Assembly: GCA_046329055.1 (NCBI GenBank)
Contig: JAXLVK010000020.1
Location: forward strand, 1 to 64,000
Length of the DNA: 64,000 bases
Source of the DNA: JADKCL01 sp046329055
GTDB lineage: Bacteria; Bacteroidota; Bacteroidia; J057; JADKCL01
Reading direction: 5' to 3'
The notes under the pieces are model-generated. The model did no database searches. It was not told the origin of the DNA and saw only the letters and a program-made list of their open reading frames with translations. Positions 1-9,584 of this stretch are shown here, in pieces (the first letter of the stretch is position 1; each line of letters starts with the position of its first letter). Made by a program: the position numbers and the translations under genes.

Positions 1-815
1 CCCTTCCCAACTTGAAAAACCTGAAATTGAATGCCAATCCGATCGGAGCGCTACCTCCAGACTTTAAGCATCTTACATCCCTGCGTGATCTCGAAATCCG
101 CTATGCGATTGCCGAGGAATTCCCGTCGGTGTTGTATCAAATGCCTTGGTTGGAGCGCTTGACGATGAACGGATTGTTAGGAGAAAAGGGTCTTCAAGTG
201 TTTCCGATTGGATTGCAATACATGCAGGGTTTGCAGTACCTAGAGTTGCAAGGTGGGGACTATATAGACCTGCCGGATTATCTGTTAAGTATGCCTTTGC
301 AGTATTTGGCCGTTGGCGACCAACTACAAGCATTGCCCTTTTGGTTGACGCAGCATCCCACATTGCAAATCTTGAACCTCAGTGGAAATGAAAAACTGGA
401 CCATTTGCCGCCGGAATTTCAAAATTCGCCAGCCTTGAGGGAATTGAGGTTGAGAAATACAGGCTTGCGAACGTTTCCCAAAAACATGGGAAAACCAAGA
501 CGCCTGCGCAAGCTCGACCTGTCCCGTACACCTATCACAGCCTTGCCTGATAGCATTGGCCAATTGACGATGTTGGAACATCTTGATCTTTCTGAGACTT
601 CCATTGTTACTCTTCCCCAAAGCTTCAGTGGCCTTACACGGCTTCGGTCACTCGATTTGTCGTGTTGCACATCTTTCAGCCTATCGCTTGCCCTGCCAAT
701 TTTGTCCGAATTAAAAGCGCTAAGACAACTCACAATCCGAAGCGTCCCAGCGGATCGGCAAGTCATGAAACAAGTGGAGACTCAGCTTCCCCATACCCGT
801 GTGACTAGCTGGTGA
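1..815 (+). CDS. Leucine-rich repeat protein, C-terminal part (5' end outside window)
   Basis: The frame is open from the first base, so the gene begins upstream and only about 270 C-terminal residues are seen. They form about ten leucine-rich repeats of roughly 23 residues with the pattern LxxLxLxxNxLxxLPxxF/I, for example LRKLDLSRTPITALPDSIG and LEHLDLSETSIVTLP. The LPxxIxxLxxL spacing is that of the plant-type/Ras-suppressor LRR class common in Bacteroidota. Such solenoids bind proteins; no catalytic domain or T9SS sorting domain is visible after the last repeat, so the partner and cellular location are unknown. The stop codon lies just after the final half-repeat. Confidence 0.85.
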   Translation, partial: LPNLKNLKLNANPIGALPPDFKHLTSLRDLEIRYAIAEEFPSVLYQMPWLERLTMNGLLGEKGLQVFPIGLQYMQGLQYLELQGGDYIDLPDYLLSMPLQYLAVGDQLQALPFWLTQHPTLQILNLSGNEKLDHLPPEFQNSPALRELRLRNTGLRTFPKNMGKPRRLRKLDLSRTPITALPDSIGQLTMLEHLDLSETSIVTLPQSFSGLTRLRSLDLSCCTSFSLSLALPILSELKALRQLTIRSVPADRQVMKQVETQLPHTRVTSW

Positions 816-1151
816 AGGAGTTCAAGGTCGTTGCTGAAACGCGCCAAGTTCTTTTAGAGACGCAACTTCCCATCATGGTTCCATGGACACGCGGGGACTA
901 TCCGGCTAGCTGTAAGCCAAGGCCCTCCCGGCCAAACCCATGTGTCCTCGCTTTGAAACTTCGCCGGCTCAGCGATTGCCACGGCCATGTAAGTGCGCAA
1001 CCAACCCATCGTGGTCATGAGCAAGGTCTTCCTGACATCGACCAAGAGTGAATTGGCCTCCGTTGACACCCAAAACCAAAAGCTCGATGGGTGTCCGATG
1101 TCCTGGCAGAACAATGCCCGTCATTGCGAATGACTGTGAAATCGGTACCGG
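816..1151. other. Intergenic, nothing recognised
   Basis: 336 bases between an LRR gene and a convergent gene. Short frames exist on both strands (an 86-codon minus frame at 854-1114 is the longest reasonable one), but none has a recognisable motif or start context. I see no repeat or strong terminator. Confidence 0.4.
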
Positions 1152-1556
1152 TCATTTCCCGAAACGCTCCCCGACCTCCAACTCCTTGTAACCCGTCGCC
1201 GGATCCACAGCGCGGATGAACTTGAGGTCCTCAAGTTCCCCGATGGCGATCTCTGCGGTGGTGTAAATGAGGCAGCCCTCCACCAAGTGACCTCCGAAGG
1301 CATTGCCTTCGCCGTCGGCGATGCTGAGGTGGAGGTGGGCGCCCTCGGCGGAGAGGGTGCCGACCAGAGACACGATCTCGACGGGTTGGTCCCAGTTCCG
1401 GAGGGTGTCCTTGCCTGCCAACCGGACCGCGGTCTTCTGCAAAGAACCCACACAGGTGAGGATGATCCCGGCCTGCAAACCCTGTTGCTGCGTGAATTGG
1501 ATCAGTTCAGCCTTCAAGTCTTGCCCGGGTCGGAGGCGCAGCGCATAGGTTTTCAT
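1152..1556 (-). CDS. PPC/DUF296 (PD1-like) domain DNA-binding protein
   Basis: 134 residues, beginning MKTYALRLRPGQDL; an in-frame ATG 12 codons upstream adds residues not typical of the family, so 1556 is preferred. The whole protein is one PPC/DUF296 domain: the beta-strand and helix pattern, the segment ILTCVGSLQKTAVRLAG (family motif GSLxxAxLR) and the conserved core HLHLSIADGEGNAFGGHL. The family includes plant AT-hook PPC proteins and small bacterial trimeric proteins. The two family histidines, probably metal ligands, are present. The exact role in bacteria is not established. It stands alone, convergent with the upstream LRR gene. Confidence 0.85.
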   Translation of the reverse strand: MKTYALRLRPGQDLKAELIQFTQQQGLQAGIILTCVGSLQKTAVRLAGKDTLRNWDQPVEIVSLVGTLSAEGAHLHLSIADGEGNAFGGHLVEGCLIYTTAEIAIGELEDLKFIRAVDPATGYKELEVGERFGK

Positions 1557-1935
1557 GGGTGCCAAGGATGGATTCAGGTGGCAAGTTCGCATTTTTCGGG
1601 ATTAGGAAGAGAAATGGAGACATGGCGGCGCGAGCCCACGGCATCTTGCCGTAGGACTACCGTCCCGATTCTCGGCATGCCTCCGGCGAATGCCTGGGAA
1701 TGGGGGCACTTCGAGTCCATTGCAAGTTTACCCGCCGGAGGCAAATGTTCCATCGGCGTGCGGCCAGAGGCCGCCGCCTCTCACCGCCTCGCTTGGCACC
1801 TAACCCTCTGATCCATGGCTCAAAACCGTTACAGTTCCTTCACCAACGTTAAGCCTTTTTAAACGGTCGCCCGGCTTTGAATGTGAAAAATTTGATTAAT
1901 TTGGCCGCTCAAATTGGATGTAATCGCGTTTTAGC
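1557..1935. other. Intergenic region upstream of pdhA
   Basis: 379 bases holding one GC-rich dispersed repeat copy (1732-1790) and, from about 1860, an AT-richer stretch that is probably the pdhA promoter. A TAATTTG near 1897 resembles the Bacteroidota -7 element (TAnnTTTG) with one base missing. No gene seen. Confidence 0.45.
1732..1790 (+). repeat. Dispersed GC-rich palindromic repeat, copy A
   Basis: First of six related copies in the window. It has the left part CCGCCGGAGGCAAATGTTC, then TCGGCGTGCGGC followed by its near complement GCCGCCGCCTC, which can form a hairpin (GCGGC-CAGAG-GCCGC). Compare 16440, 16570, 21505, 21656 and, inverted, 25277. Confidence 0.7.
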
Positions 1936-2958
1936 ATGGCAAAAACGAGTTCGAAGACGAAGGCAGCCCAGCCCTACTCCACAGAGTTGCTCCTGCACTG
2001 GTACGAGGAGATGATGCTCCAGCGGAGGTTCGAGGAAAAGGCGAGCCAAATGTACATGCAGCAAAAGATCAAGGGCTTTTGCCACTTGTACATTGGGCAG
2101 GAAGCGGTGTCTTCGGGCATCGAGGCAGCCATCCACAAAGACGACTACCTCATCACGGCATATCGCGACCACGGCATGGCACTCACTAGAGGCATTTCCG
2201 CCAATGCGGTGATGGCTGAGATGTATGGCAAGCGCACCGGCAGCTCCAAAGGCAAGGGTGGCTCCATGCACATGTTCAGCAAGGAGCACTACCTCCTCGG
2301 TGGACACGGCATCGTGGGTGCGCATATCCCGCTCGGCGCTGGATTCGCATTTGGCAGCAAGTACAATGGCGATGGCCGTATCACCGTGTGCGCATTTGGC
2401 GACGGTGCTGCACGCCAAGGCGCCCTCCACGAGGCCTTTAACCTGGCCATGACCTGGAAGCTTCCGGTCATCTACGTGGTCGAGAACAACGAGTACGCCA
2501 TGGGCACATCCGTGGAGCGCACCTCCAACGTGACCGAGCTCTGGAAGCTGGGCCTCGCCTACGACATGCCCTCCTGGCAAGTCGATGGCATGAGCGTCAT
2601 GGCCGTCTATGAAGAAATGAAGAAGGCCGTCGCTCTCGTGCGTCAGCCCGACCACGGTCCGGTTTTCCTCGAAATGAAGACCTACCGCTACAAAGGTCAC
2701 TCCATGTCCGACCCTGCGAAGTACCGCACCAAGGAGGAACTGGAAGCCTACAAGAACGAGGACCCGATCCTCGAAATCCGTGCCTACATCTACGAGCACA
2801 AGGTCGCTACCCCTGCGGAACTCGAGGCCATCGAGGCCCGCGTGGAGGCCGTGGTCGAAGAAAGCGTGCGCTTCGCTGAAGAGTCCCCCTACCCGGACGC
2901 CAGCGAGCTCTACGAGGACGTGTACTCCACCCCCAACTATCCCTACATCCGCATTTAA
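1936..2958 (+). CDS. pdhA: Pyruvate dehydrogenase E1 component, alpha subunit
   Basis: 340 residues, the normal length for the alpha subunit of the heterotetrameric E1 enzyme. It catalyses thiamine-diphosphate-dependent decarboxylation of pyruvate and reductive acetylation of the E2 lipoyl domain in the cytoplasm. The ThDP/Mg motif is complete: GDG at 155-157 followed about 27 residues later by ENN at 183-185. The region YRYKGHSMSDPAKYR near residue 255 is the conserved phosphorylation-loop equivalent. The E1 beta and E2 genes are not adjacent, so the complex is encoded at more than one locus. Ketoacid dehydrogenases for branched-chain substrates are close relatives, but the sequence fits the pyruvate subfamily better. 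Confidence 0.93.
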   Translation: MAKTSSKTKAAQPYSTELLLHWYEEMMLQRRFEEKASQMYMQQKIKGFCHLYIGQEAVSSGIEAAIHKDDYLITAYRDHGMALTRGISANAVMAEMYGKRTGSSKGKGGSMHMFSKEHYLLGGHGIVGAHIPLGAGFAFGSKYNGDGRITVCAFGDGAARQGALHEAFNLAMTWKLPVIYVVENNEYAMGTSVERTSNVTELWKLGLAYDMPSWQVDGMSVMAVYEEMKKAVALVRQPDHGPVFLEMKTYRYKGHSMSDPAKYRTKEELEAYKNEDPILEIRAYIYEHKVATPAELEAIEARVEAVVEESVRFAEESPYPDASELYEDVYSTPNYPYIRI

Positions 2959-3061
2959 TTCGATCAAGATCGCAGTTGGCAAGACTGTGGAGACCGGGGC
3001 GTGGCTTTGGATCTGACCACAGAATGCAGCAGCATTTGCCAGCCCATCAATTCCAGGTAAG

Positions 3062-6000
3062 ATGCAATACAAATTGATTAACAACATCGGTGGCTGGGTT
3101 TCCTTTTTGGTGGCCTTTATCGCCTATTACCTCACCATGGCCCCCACGGCCAGCTTTTGGGACTGCGGCGAGTTCATCGCTTGCGCCAACGAGCTCGAGG
3201 TACCTCACCCGCCGGGAGCACCCTTCTTCTTGATCCTAGGCCGCTTCTTCGCGATGTTCGCTTCATCGCCCGAGACCGTGGCTTGGTGGGTGAACATGGT
3301 GAGTGTGCTCGCCAGCGCATTCTGCGTGATGTTCACCTTCTGGATCACCTCTTACCTGGCCAAGAAGCTCATCACCAGCAACACCAACCGCGAGCTGGAC
3401 TTCACCGAGATCATGGTCATCATGGCCTCGGGCATGGTCGGAGCATTGACCTGCGCATTCGCCGACTCCTTCTGGTTCAATGCCGTGGAAGCGGAAGTTT
3501 ATGCCCTCAGCTCCTTCTTTACTGCAGCCGTTGTATGGCTGATCTTCAAGTGGGAAGAGCGTGCGGATGAGCCGGATCACCTGAAATGGATCGTCCTGAT
3601 CGCCTTCGTGATGGGCATGTCCATCGGTACGCACTTGTTGAACTTGCTCGCGATCCCGATGCTGGCGTTCGTGTACTACTTCCGCAAGTTCAAGATCTCC
3701 CCGCTTGGCATCGTGGTGACCTTCGTGACCTCGATCGTGATCCTCGCCCTTGTGCAGTACGGCGTGATCCAATGGTCTGCTGAGATTGCGTGGAGCTTTG
3801 AGCGCTTCTTCGTGGGCTCCGAGCGCATGGACGCTGAGGCTGGCCTCTACGAGAAGACCGGCATGGGCATGGGCTTCGGCACTGGCATCATCGTCTTCAT
3901 GGTCTTTGCAATCGGTGCATTGATCGCGGGCCTGGTTCTTACGCAAAACAACCGCTTCGGCAGCCGCATCTTCGGCGCCAATACCTCCCTCCGCAGCGTG
4001 GTGAACACCGCCTGCTGGAGCATCTTGGTCATCGTGGTCGGCTACTCCAGCTACACCATGATCGTGATCCGCGCTGGCGCTGGCACTCCGATCAACGAAA
4101 ACGACCCGAGCAGCATCGCCTCCATGATCAGCTACCTCAAGCGTGAGCAGTATGGGGACTCTCCCCTTCTCCGCGGCGTGCGTTACAATGACGCTGTCAG
4201 CGGTCGCAACCAAGAGGTGAAGTATGAGCGTGAGGCTTATGTCAATCCCAAAGAGCCCCGCTTCTTGGCTGGCGGCTCCTACGAATTGGATGGCGGCGGC
4301 GCACTGAACGTGAAGGATGGCAAGGCTGTGGGTTATACCGCACCTGCTCCCAACAACGGTGACAAGTTTGAAACCAAACTCAAGGACGGTCGCAAGATCG
4401 CCATCGATACCAAGACCCTGGACGTCACCCGCATTGAGGACCGCTACCTCTGGTCGGGCTTCAAGCAGGACGTGGATTACCGCTCCGGCAAAGTCTGGTT
4501 CCCCCGTATGCACTCGCCCCAAGGCGGTCACTACACCGGGGAATACGGCTACAAGAATTACGTCAAGAAAAAAGGCGCCTCCGACTCTCCTGCGGACGAC
4601 AGCCCGAGCTTCAGCGACGACATGAAGTTCTTCTTCGACTACCAAGTCCGCCACATGTACCTCCGGTACTTCATGTGGAACTTCGCAGGTCGTGAAAGCG
4701 ACGTGCAGGACTGGGGCTGGGAAAGCGGATTCGAGTTCGGTCGCTTCAAGGGCCAACCCTCCGAAATGCTGAACCACGCTGGCAAGAACCACTACTTCTT
4801 GATCCCGCTGCTCCTCGGCCTCTTCGGCATGGTCTATCAATTCGTGCGGAATTACAAGGACGCGACGAGCATCCTGCTCCTGTTCTTCTTCACGGGCTTC
4901 GCCATCATCCTGTACCTGAACCAGACGCCGGCACAGCCGCGTGAGCGTGACTACTCATACGCTGGCTCGTTCCAGACCTTTGCGATCTGGGTCGGTCTGG
5001 CCGTGGTCGCGATCTACGACCTGCTCCGCGACCTCGCGAAGCTGCCCAAGACCGTCGCCGCCGCCATCTGCTTCCTGCCGCTCGGTTCCCCGATCCTCAT
5101 GGCTGCGCAGAACTGGGACGATCACAGCCGTCACATCCAATTCGTCGCTCCGGACTCCGCTTTCAACTTGCTGAACAGCTGCAAGAAAAACGGCATCCTC
5201 TTCACCAACGGTGACAACGACACCTTCCCCCTCTGGTACCTCCAAGAAGTGGAAGGCATCCGTACGGACGTCCGGGTCGTGAACCTGAGCTTGCTCAACA
5301 CCGACTGGTACATCGACCAGATGAAGCAGCAGAGCAACGAGTCACCGCCCCTCCCGATCTCCTCGCCCCAAAGCGATTACATCGGCGAAGAAGGTGCATT
5401 CCGCCCCTGGGAGCGTGGCAAGCTGGTGGAAATCCCCGTGGACCGCAAGTGCGTGCTGGACAATGGCACCGTGCTCCCCGAGTACGCCTCCTACCTGATC
5501 GCACCCAAAGTGAAGTGGGCCATCGCCACCCGTGGCGGTTCGCAGTCCTACCTCCTCAAGCAAGATTGGCTCATCCTGGACATCATCCTCACGAACGCCA
5601 ACAACTGCTGGGAGCGCCCGATCTACTTCAGCAGCACCATCCCGCCGAGCAGCTACATCGGTCTGCAGCCCTTCTTCCAAGTGGAAGGTCTCGCCAACCG
5701 TGTGGTGCCTGTGGACTTCACCAAGTTCCCCTGCCCGACCACCGACCCCTACGGTCGCCAAGGCCGCGTCCAGAAGGACATCTCCTATGACTTGCTCATG
5801 AAGACCTTCAAGTACCGGAACCTGTCGGACACCACCATGTACCTGGACGACCACATCCGTCGCACCATCATCGGCAACATGTCCAGCATGATCTTCCGCG
5901 CTGCCAATGCCTTTACGGACGACATGGAGTGCCTGGAGAGCCAAAACAAGTACATGCGTGGCCTCAAGGAAAAAGAACCGTTGAAGGCTGACAGCCTCGA

Positions 6001-6499
6001 CCGCGTGATCTCCTCCAACAAGAAGAAGATCGAGGAGTTCAAGACCAAGGCTGCCGAGCTGCTGACCATGGCCGATGACAGCATCAGCGACGCCGCACGT
6101 GGCAATGACGCCATCTACCCGATGTTCGCCGCCACCGTCTGGGAACGCCTCGACAACCTGGAAAAGGTCAAGAGCAACTTCGACAAGGTGCTGAACAAGG
6201 CCGACGCTTGGGTGACCTACTACAACAAGTCGGACACCAAGCTGCCCGAGTACGACCGCCTCATGAGCGCAGTGCCGTTTGTGATGCAGAAGGCCCGCGA
6301 GATGAAGCTGTTCGACACCGCCATCCGCGCAGCTGACATCGCCTTCCAGGACAGCAAGGATCCGCAGTTCAAGGCCATGGCCGAGCAGTTCCGCCAAGAG
6401 TCCACCAAGGGCGGCGGCGCAGGCGCACCCAAGGAAATGAATCCTTCGGTGCCCGGCGGTGACTCGCTGCAACCCGAGCCAGACTCCGTGCTCGAATAA
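3062..6499 (+). CDS. DUF2723 family membrane protein, GT-C glycosyltransferase-like
   Basis: 1,145 residues. The N-terminal half is multi-spanning, with an early loop containing FWDCGEFIACANELEVPHPPG, the DUF2723/TMEM260 signature whose acidic residues sit where GT-C enzymes have the catalytic DD/DE motif. A periplasmic insert at about 350-510 is followed by more membrane helices at about 575-700. The C-terminal part (about 700-1,145) is soluble and partly helical. TMEM260 in animals is an ER protein O-mannosyltransferase, and bacterial members are thought to glycosylate exported proteins; that role is inferred here. The gene is intact and is followed by a good terminator. It starts 103 bases after pdhA, so co-transcription is possible. 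Confidence 0.88.
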   Translation: MQYKLINNIGGWVSFLVAFIAYYLTMAPTASFWDCGEFIACANELEVPHPPGAPFFLILGRFFAMFASSPETVAWWVNMVSVLASAFCVMFTFWITSYLAKKLITSNTNRELDFTEIMVIMASGMVGALTCAFADSFWFNAVEAEVYALSSFFTAAVVWLIFKWEERADEPDHLKWIVLIAFVMGMSIGTHLLNLLAIPMLAFVYYFRKFKISPLGIVVTFVTSIVILALVQYGVIQWSAEIAWSFERFFVGSERMDAEAGLYEKTGMGMGFGTGIIVFMVFAIGALIAGLVLTQNNRFGSRIFGANTSLRSVVNTACWSILVIVVGYSSYTMIVIRAGAGTPINENDPSSIASMISYLKREQYGDSPLLRGVRYNDAVSGRNQEVKYEREAYVNPKEPRFLAGGSYELDGGGALNVKDGKAVGYTAPAPNNGDKFETKLKDGRKIAIDTKTLDVTRIEDRYLWSGFKQDVDYRSGKVWFPRMHSPQGGHYTGEYGYKNYVKKKGASDSPADDSPSFSDDMKFFFDYQVRHMYLRYFMWNFAGRESDVQDWGWESGFEFGRFKGQPSEMLNHAGKNHYFLIPLLLGLFGMVYQFVRNYKDATSILLLFFFTGFAIILYLNQTPAQPRERDYSYAGSFQTFAIWVGLAVVAIYDLLRDLAKLPKTVAAAICFLPLGSPILMAAQNWDDHSRHIQFVAPDSAFNLLNSCKKNGILFTNGDNDTFPLWYLQEVEGIRTDVRVVNLSLLNTDWYIDQMKQQSNESPPLPISSPQSDYIGEEGAFRPWERGKLVEIPVDRKCVLDNGTVLPEYASYLIAPKVKWAIATRGGSQSYLLKQDWLILDIILTNANNCWERPIYFSSTIPPSSYIGLQPFFQVEGLANRVVPVDFTKFPCPTTDPYGRQGRVQKDISYDLLMKTFKYRNLSDTTMYLDDHIRRTIIGNMSSMIFRAANAFTDDMECLESQNKYMRGLKEKEPLKADSLDRVISSNKKKIEEFKTKAAELLTMADDSISDAARGNDAIYPMFAATVWERLDNLEKVKSNFDKVLNKADAWVTYYNKSDTKLPEYDRLMSAVPFVMQKAREMKLFDTAIRAADIAFQDSKDPQFKAMAEQFRQESTKGGGAGAPKEMNPSVPGGDSLQPEPDSVLE

Positions 6500-6516
6500 G
6501 AATTGAAATTCATTAG

Positions 6517-6560
6517 GAAGCAGGATTGCGGCCACGGCCCAGTCCTGCTTTCTCATTTTT
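6517..6560 (+). terminator. Rho-independent terminator after the DUF2723 gene
   Basis: Stem GAAGCAGGA (6517-6525) pairs with TCCTGCTTTC (6543-6552), enclosing a GC-rich inner hairpin around GGCCACGGCC, followed by TCATTTTT. It lies just after the stop codon at 6499 and before the rlmB start. Confidence 0.75.
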
Positions 6561-6572
6561 AGGGAAAAGACA

Positions 6573-7464
6573 ATGATGCCAGAAGAAAATAACGAGGAGC
6601 GCCGCAGCTCCCGCCCCAACAGAGGCGGAGACCGCCCCCAAGGACGCCCCAACCGCCGTGACGAAGGCCGTGGCCGCCCCAATGACCGCCGCGACAACCG
6701 CCGCCCGGACCATGACGAGGATAAGATGGAGGGCAAGGACTTCATCTACGGTGCCCGCACGGTGATGGAGGCCATGGAGGCAGGAAGGCAGATCGATAAG
6801 ATCCTCCTCAAAAAGGGCCTTGACAGCGAGCTCCGCAACGATGTCTATGAACTCGCCCGCTCCCAAAACATCCCGATCCAGGTGGTGCCGGTGGAGAAGC
6901 TGGACCGCCTCACCAAGGGAATGAATCACCAAGGAGTCTTGGCTTTCACCGGTGTGGTGGCTTATGGCGACCTCGAAGGCATCGTCAATGGCTTGAAGGA
7001 AAAAGGCGTGGAGCCCCTCCTCCTCATGGTGGACCAAGTGAGCGACGTCCGCAACTTCGGTGGCATCGCCCGCACAGCTGAGTGCCTGGGTGTGCATGCG
7101 ATCGTGATCCCTGAGCAGGGGAGCGCGCATCAGGCCGGGACGCCTGAAAGCGAGTGCGGGCGCGCTCAATCACGTCCCGGTATGCCGGGTGCGCCACCTG
7201 CAAGACGCCGTCTATCAGCTCCGCGACCTGGGCGTACGCCTTGTGGCCTGTGCCGAGAAGGCTGCCAATCCCCTCTGGGAAACCGACCTTAAGGGGCCGA
7301 TATGCCTCGTCTTCGGATCAGAAGAAAAGGGCATCACGCCCCGCATCGTCAAGAGCGCCGACGCGCATGTGGGCATCCCGATGTTTGGGCAGATTGGCTC
7401 GTTGAATGTGGGCGTGTCCGTGGGGGTCATCCTCGCGGAGGTTGCCCGGCAACGGTTGATGTAA
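6573..7464 (+). CDS. rlmB: 23S rRNA (guanosine-2'-O-)-methyltransferase RlmB (frameshifted)
   Basis: SpoU/TrmH-family SPOUT methyltransferase that 2'-O-methylates a guanosine of 23S rRNA (G2251 in E. coli) using SAM. An arginine-rich basic tail of about 50 residues precedes the substrate-binding domain, which starts FIYGARTVMEA. The SPOUT motifs are split between two frames: motif 1 VSDVRNFGGIARTAE in the first; motif 2 LVFGSEEKGI and motif 3 IGSLNVGVSVGVILAE in the second, which ends at 7464. The switch occurs at about 7,120-7,135, where a single missing base would restore the usual GSA...KASAGALNH sequence. Because both halves are well conserved, this is more likely a sequencing error than a dead gene. 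Confidence 0.88.
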
Positions 7465-7519
7465 CGAGGGGCCGGCAGGTCGGCAGGAATCGCATTTGAA
7501 TTCATCAAAAGGAAGACCC

Positions 7520-9571
7520 ATGTCCCACCGCAACCCCAACCACCTCATTTCAGAGAGCAGCCCTTACCTGCTGCAACATGCTTATAACCCGGTGGATTGG
7601 CATCCATGGGGCGAGGAGGCACTGGAGAAGGCGCGGCGGGAAAACAAGCTGCTCATCATTTCCGTGGGCTATACGGCCTGCCATTGGTGCCATGTGATGG
7701 AGCATGAGAGCTTCGAGGACGATGCGGTGGCGGCGATTCAGAATGCGTCCTTTGTCAGCATCAAAGTGGACCGCGAGGAGCGCCCGGACATCGATCAGAT
7801 CTACATGGACGCGGTGCAGCTCATGACGGGTCAGGGTGGATGGCCGCTGAACTGTGTGGCATTGCCGGATGGGAGGCCGATTTGGGGAGGGACCTATTTC
7901 CGCAAAGGCCAATGGATGGACATCCTGAACCAACTCGCGGAGTTGTGGGAGCGGCGGCCGGATGAGGCGGTGGGTTATGCGGAGCGCCTGACCGATGCCG
8001 TGGGCAAGATGGATGCGATCGTCCCTGTGGCGGTGGCGAAGCCATTTGAATCGGCTTTTCTGGGAGAGATCATCGCCAAATGGAAGCCGACCCTCGACAT
8101 GCGTTGGGGTGGGCAAAACCGGGCTCCCAAGTTCCCCATGCCCAATAGCTGGATTTTCCTGCTGCGAGAGGGCCTACGGACGGGCGACAAGGACTTGTTA
8201 GCTGCTGTGGAGGTGACCCTGAGGCGGATGGCTTGGGGCGGCATCTATGACCAAATCGGCGGTGGATTTGCGCGGTACAGCGTGGACGGGCTGTGGAAGG
8301 TGCCGCATTTTGAGAAAATGACCTACGACAATGGCCAATTGATGGCCTTGTACGCGGAGGCATTCCGTCATCGCCCCGATCCGCTCTATGAGCAGACGGT
8401 GGAGCAGACGCTGGAATTCATGCAACGGGAGATGGCCTCGCCGGAGGGCGGTTGGTACAGCTCATTGGATGCAGATAGCGAAGGCGTCGAGGGCAAATTC
8501 TATGTCTGGCGCAAAGCTGAGGCGGATGAAGTCCTGGGCCCTGACAGTGGCTGGTGGTGCGACTTTTACCAAGTCTCAGAGGCTGGAAACTGGGAACACG
8601 GAAACAGTGTCCTCATGGTGACGCAGTCTCCGGCTGATTTTGCGAAGCAGCGCGGCCTGAGTGAGGAAGCCTTTCAAAGCCGTCTCCTAGCAGCCAATAC
8701 CCTGATGCTCAGCGAGAGGAGCAAGCGCATCCGACCCGGACTGGACGACAAGGTATTGGCTTCGTGGAATGCCTTGATGCTGCGCGGGCTTGTCGAGGCG
8801 TACAGGACTTGGGGCAAGGCGAATTACTTGGAAACTGCCCAAGCCACTGCAAGTTTCCTCGTTTCCAAAATGCTGCATGATGGTCGCCTCTTCCGGAATT
8901 ACAAATCTGGCAAGGCTTCGATTCCGGCATTCCTCGACGACTATGCCTTGCTAGCGGATGCGCTGCTTGCCTTGTATCAAGTAGATTTTGACTTGCAGTG
9001 GCTCAGAAGAGTGGAAGGGCTCGTGGAGCATGTCCGGGCGCATTTCTACAATCCTGCCACGCAACTGTTCTTCTTCACTTCCGATGAGGACCCTGCATTG
9101 ATCACCCGCAAGACGGAATCGATGGACAATGTCATTCCGGCAAGCAACTCGGTGATGGCACAAGTGCTCCATGATTTTGGTCACATCCAAGGCCGTCATG
9201 AACTGGTGGACATGGCCGAAAGGATGCTCCAAAACATCCAACCGGACATGCCGCGTTACGGGGCCGGATACAGCAATTGGGCGCTGCTGATGCAGAAATT
9301 CCTGCAGCCATTTCTCGAAATCGTGGTTACTGGGCCGGATGCCATCGCGGTCGCCCGGAGGCTGGACAGGCATCCCTACGGCAACAAAGTCCTCGTCGCT
9401 GCCGTATCGGAGGAATCCAACGCTCCCGAACTGCTACGGGATCGGTTCCAAAAAGACAGGACTCTGATTTACATTTGTGAAGGTAGCGTCTGCCATTTGC
9501 CCACTGAGGATGTGGCGGCTGCTCTCCAAATGATGGATTCATTTTCGCCCAAGCATGAAAGGACAGAATAG
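7520..9571 (+). CDS. Thioredoxin-domain protein of the YyaL/DUF255 (SPATA20) family
   Basis: 683 residues from the ATG at 7520, preceded by AAAGGAAG; an upstream in-frame ATG at 7496 adds eight residues and is less likely. The N-terminal thioredoxin-like domain opens with the family signature NHLISESSPYLLQHAYNPVDW and carries a C-H-W-C active-site motif (Cys54, Cys57). The remainder is an (alpha/alpha)6-like domain resembling glycosidase and N-acylglucosamine-epimerase folds. The substrate is not established. The next gene starts at the end of this one, so the three genes from 7520 to 10798 probably form one transcript. Confidence 0.9.
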   Translation: MSHRNPNHLISESSPYLLQHAYNPVDWHPWGEEALEKARRENKLLIISVGYTACHWCHVMEHESFEDDAVAAIQNASFVSIKVDREERPDIDQIYMDAVQLMTGQGGWPLNCVALPDGRPIWGGTYFRKGQWMDILNQLAELWERRPDEAVGYAERLTDAVGKMDAIVPVAVAKPFESAFLGEIIAKWKPTLDMRWGGQNRAPKFPMPNSWIFLLREGLRTGDKDLLAAVEVTLRRMAWGGIYDQIGGGFARYSVDGLWKVPHFEKMTYDNGQLMALYAEAFRHRPDPLYEQTVEQTLEFMQREMASPEGGWYSSLDADSEGVEGKFYVWRKAEADEVLGPDSGWWCDFYQVSEAGNWEHGNSVLMVTQSPADFAKQRGLSEEAFQSRLLAANTLMLSERSKRIRPGLDDKVLASWNALMLRGLVEAYRTWGKANYLETAQATASFLVSKMLHDGRLFRNYKSGKASIPAFLDDYALLADALLALYQVDFDLQWLRRVEGLVEHVRAHFYNPATQLFFFTSDEDPALITRKTESMDNVIPASNSVMAQVLHDFGHIQGRHELVDMAERMLQNIQPDMPRYGAGYSNWALLMQKFLQPFLEIVVTGPDAIAVARRLDRHPYGNKVLVAAVSEESNAPELLRDRFQKDRTLIYICEGSVCHLPTEDVAAALQMMDSFSPKHERTE

Positions 9572-9584
9572 GTTATCACGCAGC